From Struthidea cinerea (lineage: Eukaryota; Chordata; Aves; Passeriformes; Corcoracidae): a stretch of DNA of 64,000 nucleotides. A model generated the notes under the pieces. It was not told the origin of the DNA, made no database searches, and saw only the letters and a list, made by a program, of their open reading frames with translations. The position numbers were made by a program, and so were the translations under genes. How positions within the stretch are numbered: the first letter of the stretch is position 1; each line of letters begins with the position of its first letter. Shown here piece after piece: positions 50,201-58,227 of the stretch. The DNA lies in contig VZTI01000548.1 of the NCBI GenBank assembly GCA_013397865.1, positions 70,134 through 134,133 on the forward strand, written 5' to 3'.

Positions 50201-53200
50201 CAACACTCAAAGATATCAATAAAGGTTTATATCTAATTGCTACATCCAAGTGACAACTAATATGTATACTAGTTAACCAATACCATGATGAGGGGACACA
50301 GAGAAACATAAAATTTTCAGAGAAAAGAAGAAAAATAGAGTGTTGCTAAAAACAACTATTGTTTGAGATCCTAGCAGAGCAGAAAAAAATCTTCCCAGGC
50401 TGCAGGTTCTTACAAAATCATCCCAGTTATTTTAAATTGTATTATTTAAGAAACCCATATGTGGGGCATGGTTTTTACTGCATAAATTACTACTAATTAC
50501 AAAAGCTTCAAGTATGATAAACTTTGCAATATTTGTAAAGTATTAACAAATCTTCTGAATGCTAAGAAGTTGTCTCAAAGTTATTATTTTTAAACTCAGA
50601 GATTTCAACAGCATAGCCCAAATACCTAGCAGAAGTTACAGTAATGTCTTTCATAACTATAGCCTACCATTATTCTAGGCTTTCAGAGGTAGTCAAATGC
50701 CATTCTAAAGATGAACAATCAAAAATATTTGTCCAAGAAATTTGCATATTACATCACTTGCACTGAGTTATAAAACTGAATATAAAACCCTAAATATAAT
50801 GCAAACCACAAAGGTTACTCAGCAGAAAGAGTGCTAAAATATGGATTCACAAGTTCATAACACTCAATATTTCACTAGCTCATCATGAGAGCAGAAGTAA
50901 CAGCTCAAGTTTGTTGCTGCTTCCACAGCAAGGAACTAAATGAGACAACATGCAAATCCGAGTACAGAAGCCCTGTTTACTTGAGTTTCATTTATTCAGA
51001 ACTATTTCAAACCTAGATCCCTAAATTCAGGAAATAATTTTAAAGAGACAGTCCTCATTCAAAAGATTCAGGAACCACAGGTACTTAAAAAAAGAAATTA
51101 ATGGATTTACAATAGCAACATTGGAACAGATTGTGACTTTTTTAAGCAATCCTCATTACCTGATACAGCACGTCTAAAGTGACAGGGTAAAAAACATTTT
51201 CAACAACGATTCGAAGAACAGAACCATGACTTGGAAGGACCCCACCTTCAGCAGCAAGAGCACTTGTAATACCTGGGTTTCCGTGCTGCACAGCATTCAC
51301 ACCTTGCAATGCAGCTTGGGGTCTCTGAAATTAGGTTATAGCAGAGAGCACAATTAATTTACATACAAATTATTCATACTGAAACAAAGTTCTCCTAAAT
51401 GAAAAGTACATAAAACATAACTTCAAAAAACTATTTTTCCTTCATATTATTGATTCAAATCTCACAGTAATAAATAAATCGTAACTCCTACTTTCCATGG
51501 CCCTCCCTTACAACTAGTCAGTGTAATTCACAGACTTACAACTGGCTTTTTTCTAGTTAAACTGCTACTACTTTGTAATGTCATACAGACATGATTTTGC
51601 TTTGATTCTGTAAACTGTTTCCATTCTAGACATTTTGCCAACAATATTGTTGATGACAATATTGTAATAGACTAACCAGTCAGCATACCAGAAACTATTT
51701 GTTCTGCTTTACTAGGAGTTCATTCCCTTCAGGAACTAAGATTTGGTGGGGATAAGCTTAAAAATGCACACCCTACTCTTCTTTCAGAGCCAAGCCATCA
51801 ACCACAAAAAATAGGTTTAAATCTCACTCCCCAAACTGGATTTCTGTGATTACACAAGTCTCTACACTTGTTTTTCATGGGCTTTCCCCAAAGTCTTCAA
51901 TACCTCCTGTGAGTAGCAGCACTATGGAGAGATGTTCCTTTCCAAATGCAGTACTGTGCCCTGAAGTCATGTCTCAGCTACATTCTTTCTTTGGAAGACA
52001 GACTAAACAGGGCACATAGCATGTGTTACCCGGTTTCAGAAAAACATAACCCTGCAAAATAATCTGTACTTCAGGCCTCAGCCTAGGCACTAGGACAGTA
52101 ATAGTATTCAGCTGCTCTTCTAGGATCTCTTTAAAATTTAGATAAAACTCAAATGTAAGTGCCAAACAGCTTATTTCTAAAAGTAGACAATGCTGTTATA
52201 GAAGAAATCAAGTGCCACATACCAAGTTGAAAATACTCAGAAAGAGACCCAAGGAGTCTTATTTGCAAATATACATATGCTTTTCCTGAGGCTGTTATGC
52301 AAACCACATCCTTAAAACAAAAATCTTGTTATTTATTTGGTTTTGCAGATAACAAACCAATCCAGTGCTCTTAAATGAGGAAAGAGCCAAATAATATTTA
52401 TCAGACTGACAAGCTCGCAAGACTTCAGTGACTTTTGTGTCAGCACAAATGAATGATTTATGCTCAAATCACTACTATCAACACTCTTACAGAGAAAAAA
52501 AAATCTTGATATACACATCACAGTGTATAATTTTTGTATCTAAATTGGAGGTCAATTGAAATTCATCCAGGAATCCAAAAATCCAGTATAAACCCCTAGG
52601 GTACTCTGCTAGTGACTGGACCCCAGCCTTATGCCACTGGTTACAACCATGTTAGCCTTTCAAATCACCTCACAGTTCACTTAACTAGACTGCATTAATC
52701 AGTTCATCTATTGGGATGTCATTGGAAACAACATTGAAAGTCTTGCCAAAGTCAAGATAAACAATATCCTCCTGTCTCATCCACCAAACCAGTCATCTCA
52801 CCATAAAAGGCCATCACAGTGGTCAGGCATATCCTTCTAAAAACCTATGCTTGACTATGACTAATCACTTTCATCTCCTTAGAATGCTTGGAGATAGTTT
52901 CCAGAATGAGTTGCTCCATTCCTTTCCCAAGGACCAAAGTAAGGCTGATCAGGCAGTGGTTCCCCAGATCTTTCTTTTGATCTTCCCTGTTGTCTTTCTT
53001 TAAGATAGGATAAGGAAAGATTTTGTTTTTTCTAGTCCTCAGTAACTTCTTCCAACTGCCATGACCTTTTCAAGATTGTACAGTGGCACTGCAATGACAT
53101 CAACCAGCTCCATCAGCATTCACAAGTGTATCTCACTAGGGCCATAGACTTTTTGTTTATCCAATTAGTTTAGATGTTCTCTAATGTGATTCTTCTCTAA

Positions 53201-56200
53201 TTCCTTCATCAAGACCTTCCCAGTGTTCTCATGTACTTGGTAATACCAAGGGTAAGTCTTAACCACTACAGGCTGATGAGAAGGCTCTCAGTACTTCAGC
53301 ATTGTCCATCTCCTTTGTCCCTACCCCATTCAGCAGCAGGCCTACATATTCAAAAAAAAAAAAAAAAAAATCTTGTTTCTACTGCTGATACACTTGAAGG
53401 AACCATACTTGCTGCTTTTCACATCTGTCATCAGAGACAACTCCATGTGTCCTTTGACTTTCCTAACCATATCCCTGCATGTTCAGATAATGCTCTATAA
53501 TCCTCCTGAGGCACCTGACCATGATTCTAACTTTTCTATGCCTCTCTTTTACATTTAGGCTCAGTCAGGAGCTTCTTGTTCATACAAGCAGTCCTCCTGC
53601 CACCTTTGCTCAATTTTATGGTTATCATGATGAACTACTTTGGAACTTGAGCTCCTCCACAGTAATTTTACAGATATTGAGAAGTCCCAGTCTGCAAGAA
53701 GTTACAAAAATTAGGTATTTCAGAATTTGCCTACTGGTATAGTGAAGAGTAGCCTGTTTATTTACTAGTGTTGTCATTTAATGCTAGTATGCAGCAAAGT
53801 GCCACAGAACTGCTCAGTCACTTTCCCTTAGCACAGTGGGAGAGGGAATTGAAGAGTGGAAGTGAGAAAACTCATGGGTTCAGTTACAGACAGTTGAACA
53901 GGCAAAGCAATAGCTGTACGTGCAAGCAAGGCAAAACAAGGAATTCCTTTACTACCTCTCATTGGCAGAGAGGTGTTTAAAATTTTCCAAGAAAGTAGGA
54001 CTTCACTGAGCGTAACAATTACTTGAAAGAAAAAGGCCACAAGTCTGAAGATCCCACCTTTCTCATCCTTCCCCCAGCTTTCAATGCTGAGCCCAACATC
54101 ATATGGTGTGGGACATCCCTTGGGTCAGCTGCAATCAGCTGTCCTGGTTGAGACCCTTCCCATCTTCTTGTGCACTCTCACTGGCAGGGCAGTGTGAGAC
54201 GCAGAAAAGGCCTCAATACTTTCTGTCACAAGCTGATATGAGGAAAATTAACTCTGTCCTAGCCAAAACCAGTACACAACTCATGCAATTATATCCTGTT
54301 AAATGGAAGTATTATACTTACAGCCTGATTATGTTGATTGTCAGTCCTAAGTTCTTTGTAATTGGAATACTGAATATAAACTGGCTGATTTTGGAGGTGA
54401 GGTGTAGCAGGAGTGTAGTAATTCACCATAGAAACAGCAGCATCGACAGAAGCCATTTCCAAAAATGCCTGCAACCAATACATAGCTGATTTCAATGCTG
54501 TCTTTGTTTACAAGAAAGAACAAAGCATAATTTTTTCCCAATTCCACTCTCACTAGAAAAAGACGATATAAAAGTACAGTACTGACTTGCACAGCATTAG
54601 AATGCATTTGTGTGTGCATGTTTATGGGGCTGTTTTATTCAATTTATGGGTTTTCTTAGAAAGTTTTACACTGTAAGTACATCATGCAATTTAAGAAGAT
54701 GTGGAATAAATATAACATGTGGGAAGCAACGCTGCTAAACATACCACACTGCTAATCAATTTGTTAAATTCCTGAAACGGAGCATTATTACCTAGGTAGC
54801 TGATATGTATACTGATTGAAGAAGTTGAAACAGAACATTAAACATCCATCAGTTAATGCATTGTATTAACCCAGCTCAATGCTCTAGACAATTTTTTGAA
54901 TAAATGCTCATTATTCTTAGGATTTCTGTGTTTTGTCATGATGCAAACTGCTCTGTCAAATCTAACAGGATTAAACAGATCTGTTCAACACGCATGTTGG
55001 CAATTTAAGTAGGCAGGCTCTTTGAAGACATATATCACCATCAATAGTGACAATGAAGTTCTTTATCATCTGTATGCTCTTACATAAAGTGGATATCATG
55101 TTTAGCAATATTATTAACAAATTACTAGTTCATTATTTAATCCAAAAGCATATTAAAAACTTAAAATAAATTTCATAACATCCTTTCACACTTAAAAATA
55201 TGAAAATCTTCAGCTATCAATGAAATATTTAGACATCGTTGCAATCATTTCAGTCAAGCACAAGATCAAAATTGTCATAACATGAAACACATCTTCAGCG
55301 TTGCTCTAGTAAAAGAAATATTGAAAACTACATACCTGACCTTTTCCTCTTAGCATCAAGAGATTGGTTACTTTGCCAAAAGGGAGACCTAATGAAACGA
55401 CTTCTGCTCCGGTAACACCACTTGGAATTTGACGAATATGAAGGACACGTGAAGGGGAACATGGCAATCTGTTTCCTTTACTTTTTTTCTTCTCATTATC
55501 TAAAATATTTTAGGGAGGGAGACAGACGAGCAAACAAGACAAACCCATTGCACAGTGTACATATCAAAACCTAAAGGAGAAACTGCTGCCTCTGCACTGA
55601 CATTGACTTAGGTATAGCCCTTTGAATCTTAAGAAAGACATTTCATTTCTAACAAAGGGACAGCGTAAGAAGACATCATCATCTATTCCAAATCTCGATA
55701 ACAAGGGGATGGTGTGGTATGTTTGGCTTTGCTTTATACTTGTTTGTTTATTTTCTGGTGATTTGGTTTTGGTTTACTGCTGTTTTGTCTTTTGTCTTTT
55801 TTAAATGGAGGCCAGTAACTTCTCCCCAAATGCCTACATAAGATATTTACAAAATGTTAGTTGCACAGAAGAGGGGAAAGTCATAATTGGGAAGTAATAC
55901 ATTAATTTTTCTTTTATCACCAGCTTATCTTTCTGTGACTGAAGTGTTGCTAACTCAAGGTTTGGGGTTTGTTTTTATTTTATTAAAGAAAGCCTAGTGT
56001 TCCAAATTATTTTCAGTTTTAAAAAGTGTTTGAAAAAGATAGCATGAAATCCAGACAAACTCTTAGGTCTTCCATTTTCACATACTGCCAGAAGCGGGGG
56101 TTTTTTTGAACATATGCCCATTTGCATACTATAAGTGACCAATCTGTACTGGTAAGTGACCAATGACTACATTTCAAGGACATTACTCAGTATCCTTGAG

Positions 56201-58180
56201 AGCACTTTTAAGCACAACACCACATCTGGAAAAGGCATATTGTTCTAGAAGCAGTTGCAATGGAAGCAAGAGAGACAGCCTTAACACCTAATCTGTTGCA
56301 TTGACCCTTCCAAGGAGAAGCACAAAATATTTGGAAGAAATTTCTGTATGAGCTTTATAAGAAATTTCAGATTTTGCTGTAAGTTTTGCATACAGCCAAA
56401 GGCTGAGAACTGGTTCATACAAGTCATTCTACATCTGGATGTTTACAGAGGGTCTTTTTATTAGTGGAAGCCTGTAAAATTTCAAGTTGTATGATCAAAG
56501 CCCCAACCATACCACACTTAAAAATTCTCCCACTTGCAAAACTGAAAAGTCTGTTATGCATTGATTTTTCCATCAAGAAATTTTAAATTGCTTCATGTCC
56601 TCTGTACGCATTCTGAAAAATGTGAACTTTAGGACAAACATGAACATATTAAACACATATTAGTACCAAGCCATGACAGGACATATTTACTAGTAAAGTC
56701 TAACAACCTATTTTGTTACTTTTCAGGTTCAAAATGGACACGATGTCCTTGATTTACACTAAGTCAAAGAATGCTTGACTAAAGAAAGCAGGAAATGAAG
56801 CCTAGTATGAATTTTGCCTTTAGTTTAATATGAGAGACTCTTGCAGAAGCAGTATCTTCTGGGTTCTGACACATTGTCAGAGGTGACAAAATAGAGCTAA
56901 GTTGCAAACTATTCAAGTGCTTCTTTTCTCGTGAAACTTTAGCAAAGTTACTAAATGAGCAATAAAAGCTAGCACATCTCAAATATAAAACCTCATAGTT
57001 TTTTAAACCATGCTTCTTTATCCAGTTGTGGTTTGATACTAATTTTGATGCAGAGTGATAATCATCTGTAACTTCCAGCATCTAAATTTCAAAATTGATT
57101 CAACAACTCTTTAAAAAGCATGCCAAAGGCAATCACCTTTTCTGAATTTTACACTCAATTGAGTAAAAGTAAAAAATGCTTTCAGACAGACAAAAAGAAG
57201 CCTTATGAACAAAGTGAAATTTGATTCCTGATGTAATGAACAATGGCAAGTTCACTGCAATCGCAATTCATGACTGGTAGAAATGTATTCTCTGAGTAGC
57301 CTGAGATGGAGAGGTACACATTTTAGATATGTGACCCACCAGACCAAAAAAACCCCCAAAACCCCAAACATAACCACAAAAAACAAATGCTGCAGCTGAA
57401 AACAGCTGTATTAGGTAAAAAGATATATTTTGATAGAGATTATATTTCATTTTAGATTTATACAGTTATTAATGAGAATGTCTCATAATATATCCCAAAA
57501 ACTCCCAAACACCTCTGTATTATTTTGAAGTTTAATATCATTTAGACATCTTGCATACCACTGTGAAGGATCAGTCATTGCACTGTTAATTAATAATATG
57601 TATTTCAGCAATTACATTGCTGAGCTATAAGCTAATGCTATTTTAAGCGAAGCAGAAACATTTGGACATGACATTGAATTGATCAGCATAAGTATAAACC
57701 ATCTGACATGTGCAAGTCAAAGAAATCAAAAAGAAAAATCTTCAAGTTAGCTCCCCAGACTCCTCCTCCTTCCCCACCAAAAATATAGCAAGTCTTAGAT
57801 ACTTATCAAGAGGTCATCTGCTCTGTCCTTTGCCCCAGTATAAAATAAACTATTTGGAAACCACTGCTGACAGGCAATTGTCTATGTCATGACTTAGTTA
57901 ATTTATTTGACATAAAGTTAATTCATGCAACCATTGGTCATTAACATTCTAAGTACACCTAATGCTGAAAGTAATACTAACAAAAGCAGCACTCAGTTTT
58001 CTCTCACTTTCAACTTCTTGTCTAATCTAAAACTTCAAGTAAACATACACACTTACTGCATCTTTCTCAACACACACACACAAAACAACAAACCAAAAAA
58101 AACCCACACAGAGAAAGAACAATCAGAGAACTGCAATTTTTTTGTTGTTGTATACCTGTAGCTGGAGTAGAATTGCTCAT
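35141..58180 (-). CDS. PTBP3: PTBP3 (ROD1), polypyrimidine tract-binding protein 3, thirteen coding exons
   Basis: Gene-level entry. PTBP3 is a nuclear/cytoplasmic RNA-binding protein that binds CU-rich RNA and regulates alternative splicing and mRNA stability, partly redundantly with PTBP1. Joining 58180-58156, 55499-55336, 54468-54322, 51324-51160, 47665-47555, 45380-45206, 42058-41981, 41333-41203, 38592-38559, 37929-37837, 37312-37096, 36052-35975 and 35273-35141 gives 1551 nt: 516 codons plus TGA, with no internal stop. This is close to the 521-residue human form. RRM1 spans about residues 26-105, RRM2 147-240, RRM3 321-400 and RRM4 437-516. The C-terminus LRVSFSKSTI is the family's hallmark end. 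Every junction is GT-AG and phase-matched. Several residues normally invariant in PTBP1/2/3 are changed (see findings). The 5' noncoding exons and promoter lie beyond 64000. Confidence 0.97.
35274..35974 (-). other. PTBP3: PTBP3 intron 13
   Basis: Short AT-rich intron between the two RRM4 exons. No repeats are recognised. Confidence 0.8.
35975..36052 (-). CDS. PTBP3: PTBP3 exon 13: RRM4 first half
   Basis: 78 nt, phase 2-2. It encodes PSVTVDDLKNLFTSKGSTVK then Gly-Phe-Lys-Phe-Phe, which is the RRM4 helix 1 and the RNP1-like strand. Acceptor AG is at 36054-36053 and donor GTAAGT starts at 35974. Skipping would keep the frame but destroy RRM4. Confidence 0.96.
36053..37095 (-). other. PTBP3: PTBP3 intron 12
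   Basis: AT-rich intron of about 1 kb with A-rich runs next to exon 13 (around 36058-36090). Nothing else is recognised. Confidence 0.8.
37096..37312 (-). CDS. PTBP3: PTBP3 exon 12: end of RRM3, RRM3-RRM4 linker and start of RRM4
   Basis: 217 nt, phase 1 in and phase 2 out. It holds Asn-Gly-Gln-Lys-Leu-Tyr-Gly, QLPREGQEDKGLTKDYSNSP, then Leu-His-Arg-Phe-Lys, and KNFQNIFPPSATLHLSNIP. The linker is near-invariant in the family, but the usual Lys-Lys-Pro-Gly-Ser-Lys reads Lys-Asn-Pro-Cys-Ser-Lys here. Confidence 0.97.
37313..37836 (-). other. PTBP3: PTBP3 intron 11
   Basis: Short AT-rich intron without recognised elements. Confidence 0.8.
37837..37929 (-). CDS. PTBP3: PTBP3 exon 11: RRM3 RNP1 region
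   Basis: 93 nt (31 codons), phase 1-1. It encodes Val-Tyr-Gly-Asp-Val-His-Arg-Val-Lys-Ile-Met-Phe and ALVQMADASQAQL. The family's Asn-Lys-Lys-Glu-Asn before Ala-Leu-Val-Gln is Lys-Lys-Arg-Gly-Ile here, an unusual change on the RRM3 RNA-contact surface. Confidence 0.96.
37930..38558 (-). other. PTBP3: PTBP3 intron 10, downstream of the 34-nt exon
   Basis: About 630 bp. On the gene strand a GTGTTTCTTTTTATTTGTCT tract lies near 38507-38526, just after the 34-nt exon. Pyrimidine tracts on both sides of a small exon are a usual setting for PTB-mediated repression. Confidence 0.7.
38559..38592 (-). CDS. PTBP3: PTBP3 exon 10: 34-nt RRM3 exon (regulatory-size exon)
   Basis: Exactly 34 nt, phase 0 in and phase 1 out, encoding Ala-Ile-Thr-Pro-Tyr-Gly-Leu-Phe-Ile-Leu-Phe. 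Acceptor AG is at 38594-38593 and donor GTAAGA at 38558-38553. Length, phase and sequence match the PTBP1 exon 11 / PTBP2 exon 10 family. Skipping that exon shifts the frame and triggers nonsense-mediated decay in PTB autoregulation and cross-regulation. A CTCTTTCATTCTTTTTG tract lies upstream in the intron on the gene strand (about 38663-38683). Confidence 0.97.
38593..41202 (-). other. PTBP3: PTBP3 intron 9, upstream of the 34-nt exon
   Basis: 2.6-kb AT-rich intron holding the hairpin at 39831-39912, a G homopolymer at about 39627-39636 and a CU-rich tract close to exon 10. No mobile element is recognised. Confidence 0.75.
39831..39912. repeat. Near-perfect inverted repeat (39-bp arms, 4-bp loop)
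   Basis: Arms 39831-39869 and 39874-39912 pair over 39 bp with a single non-Watson-Crick position (T39855 with G39888), around a CCAA loop. On the plus strand that position is a G-U wobble, on the minus strand an A-C mismatch. The arms are AT-rich. No target-site duplication is obvious. Confidence 0.97.
41203..41333 (-). CDS. PTBP3: PTBP3 exon 9: RRM2-RRM3 linker and RRM3 first strand
   Basis: 131 nt, phase 1 in and phase 0 out. It encodes a Pro/Gly/Ala/Ser-rich linker with Val-Pro-Gly-Ala-Leu-Gly-Pro-Leu, then GNSVLLVSNLNPE, the RNP2-type strand of RRM3. It matches the low-complexity linker plus RRM3 start of the family. Confidence 0.96.
41334..41980 (-). other. PTBP3: PTBP3 intron 8
   Basis: Short AT-rich intron with a poly-A run around 41890. 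No other elements. Confidence 0.8.
41981..42058 (-). CDS. PTBP3: PTBP3 exon 8: in-frame linker exon (26 codons)
   Basis: 78 nt, phase 1-1. It encodes a linker with Thr-Gly-Pro-Pro-Gly-Phe-Ala-Pro-Ala-Leu-Gly-Phe-Pro-Gln, similar to the human Ala-Gly-Phe-Ala-Pro-Ala-Ile-Gly-Phe-Pro-Gln. Because it is a multiple of three in the disordered RRM2-RRM3 linker, skipping would give a shorter but in-frame protein, as for linker exons in PTBP1 isoforms. Confidence 0.95.
42059..45205 (-). other. PTBP3: PTBP3 intron 7
   Basis: 3.1-kb AT-rich intron containing the perfect 60-bp tandem duplication at 42541-42660 and T homopolymers near 42918 and 43450. No gene or mobile element is recognised. Confidence 0.75.
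42541..42660. repeat. Perfect 60-bp tandem duplication
   Basis: Bases 42541-42600 and 42601-42660 are identical across all 60 positions, both beginning ATTCTGAATTTTACTAGCTG and ending TTTTAAGGAG. Unrelated sequence lies on both sides. Confidence 0.99.
45206..45380 (-). CDS. PTBP3: PTBP3 exon 7: end of RRM2 and linker
   Basis: 175 nt, phase 0 in and phase 1 out. It encodes Ser-Leu-Asp-Gly-His, CCTLRIDFSKLTNLTVKYNN and Asp-Lys-Ser-Arg-Asp-Phe-Thr-Arg, the extended C-terminal strand of RRM2 typical of PTB proteins. The following linker is more divergent. A CR1 fragment begins about 65 bp upstream of its acceptor. Confidence 0.97.
45440..45765 (+). mobile_element. CR1 LINE 3' fragment
   Basis: Plus-oriented CR1 3' end with CTGCAGCCTTTCAGTACTTG, GGAAGAAGTTTTTTACAATG and the tail GGTTCCTTCCAACCCAAACC. 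Its left end lies about 60 bp from PTBP3 exon 7. Confidence 0.92.
46060..46480 (+). mobile_element. CR1 LINE 3' fragment
   Basis: Plus-oriented CR1 with the GGGGTTGTCTGCCCTGGAGA and GGACAAGAGGAAATGGTCTC segments and a diverged 3' end near AGGTTCTTTTCCAATTTAAG. Confidence 0.9.
46725..47290 (+). mobile_element. CR1 LINE internal fragment (ORF2 end)
   Basis: Plus-oriented CR1 internal part: GGCTGTGCAGCCTTTCAGAA, AAGTCAAGGGAGGTGATCCC and CTGGGCCTGTTCAGCCTTGA. It lacks the 3' tail and lies after the 3' fragment at 46060-46480. This order is the reverse of an intact element, so the two are separate insertions or the product of a rearrangement. Confidence 0.92.
47503..47530. repeat. (AAAC)n microsatellite
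   Basis: About six uninterrupted AAAC units directly after a CR1-like region, in a PTBP3 intron and about 25 bp from exon 6's donor side. Confidence 0.9.
47555..47665 (-). CDS. PTBP3: PTBP3 exon 6: RRM2 core
   Basis: 111 nt (37 codons), phase 0-0. It encodes IFSKFGFVLKIVMFHKNNQF then Gln-Ala-Leu-Leu-Gln-Tyr-Ala-Asp and ends Tyr-Tyr-Ala-Lys-Met. This is RRM2 helix 1 to RNP1. Family members have Thr-Val-Leu-Lys-Ile-Ile-Thr-Phe-Thr-Lys, so Phe-Val-Leu-Lys-Ile-Val-Met-Phe-His-Lys is divergent. Confidence 0.97.
47990..48790 (-). mobile_element. CR1 LINE fragment (~0.8 kb) with internal 31-bp duplication
   Basis: Minus-oriented CR1. The plus strand begins CATAGAATCACAGAACATGT and continues TTGGAAGGGATCCACAAGGG, TGGGTGAAAAACCTTTTCCA and CAGGCTGAACAGACCAAGTG to a decayed 5' part around 48700-48790. 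A 31-bp segment is present twice in tandem at about 48152-48213. Confidence 0.92.
49143..49168. repeat. Perfect 12-bp-arm palindrome
   Basis: Arms ATATATCATGCA and TGCATGATATAT around a 2-bp spacer, all matched. Short AT-rich palindrome in an intron; function unknown. Confidence 0.95.
51160..51324 (-). CDS. PTBP3: PTBP3 exon 5: RRM1-RRM2 linker and RRM2 start
   Basis: 165 nt (55 codons), phase 0-0. It opens Arg-Pro-Gln-Ala-Ala-Leu-Gln and ends SVLRIVVENVFYPVTLDVLYQ less its first residue, the RRM2 RNP2 strand and helix start. The middle linker is variable, as in the family. Confidence 0.96.
51325..54321 (-). other. PTBP3: PTBP3 intron 4
   Basis: 3-kb intron. It holds a gene-sense CR1 (52545-53740) with an A homopolymer at about 53350-53369. 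Two copies of the palindromic decamer ACAATATTGT lie 15 bp apart at 51641 and 51656. Confidence 0.75.
52545..53740 (-). mobile_element. CR1 LINE internal fragment (~1.2 kb, ORF2 side)
   Basis: Minus-oriented CR1 lacking the 3' tail. On the plus strand it has GTCTTGCCAAAGTCAAGATA, GGCTGATCAGGCAGTGGTTC and CCCAGATCTTTCTTTTG-type segments seen in avian CR1 reverse-transcriptase regions, with many stops. Its edges are diffuse. Confidence 0.8.
54322..54468 (-). CDS. PTBP3: PTBP3 exon 4: second half of RRM1
   Basis: 147 nt (49 codons), phase 0-0. It encodes Ala-Phe-Leu-Glu-Met-Ala, then AAVSMVNYYTPATPHLQNQP and Val-Tyr-Ile-Gln-Tyr-Ser-Asn, the RNP1-side strand, helix 2 and strand 4 of RRM1. Borders are AG at 54470-54469 and GTAAGT at 54321. 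Confidence 0.97.
54469..55335 (-). other. PTBP3: PTBP3 intron 3
   Basis: AT-rich intron inside RRM1. No repeats are recognised. Confidence 0.8.
55336..55499 (-). CDS. PTBP3: PTBP3 exon 3: basic N-terminus and first half of RRM1
   Basis: 164 nt, phase 1 in and phase 0 out. It starts with a lysine-rich segment (Asp-Asn-Glu-Lys-Lys-Lys-Ser-Lys) in the position of the nuclear-localisation motif. It continues PCSPSRVLHIRQIPSGVTGA and ends SLGLPFGKVTNLLMLRGKGQ. The usual Asn-Gly-Asn-Asp-Ser-Lys-Lys-Phe-Lys is degraded here. Confidence 0.97.
55500..58155 (-). other. PTBP3: PTBP3 intron 2
   Basis: 2.7-kb AT-rich intron between the start-codon exon and the RRM1 exon, with a T-rich region near 55730-55800. 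No exon or mobile element is recognised. Confidence 0.75.
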
Positions 58181-58227
58181 GGTAAAAGGTCTGTTACTGA
58201 CACCAGAAGAAGCTTGTCAGGACCACA
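58156..58227 (-). CDS. PTBP3: PTBP3 exon 2: start codon exon (with frameshifted upstream part)
   Basis: 72-nt exon between an AG at 58229-58228 and a GT at 58155-58154. Translation from the ATG at 58180 gives MSNSTPAT plus one base, matching the human start Met-Asn-Ser-Ser-Thr-Pro-Ser-Thr. The 47 nt before it encode, in the ATG frame, Gly-Val-Ser-Asn-Arg-Pro-Phe-Thr. These align with the PTBP N-terminal extension, but further upstream that frame meets TGA. In the frame entered from the exon border the reading is CGPDKLL and then stops at a TGA overlapping the ATG. The start at 58180 is therefore the only usable one seen. Confidence 0.9.

Larger units (their letters stand above)
47666..51159 (-). 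other. PTBP3: PTBP3 intron 5
   Basis: 3.5-kb intron with one 0.8-kb CR1 in the same orientation as the gene (47990-48790) and a 12-bp-arm palindrome at 49143-49168. The remainder is AT-rich without recognised features. Confidence 0.75.
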
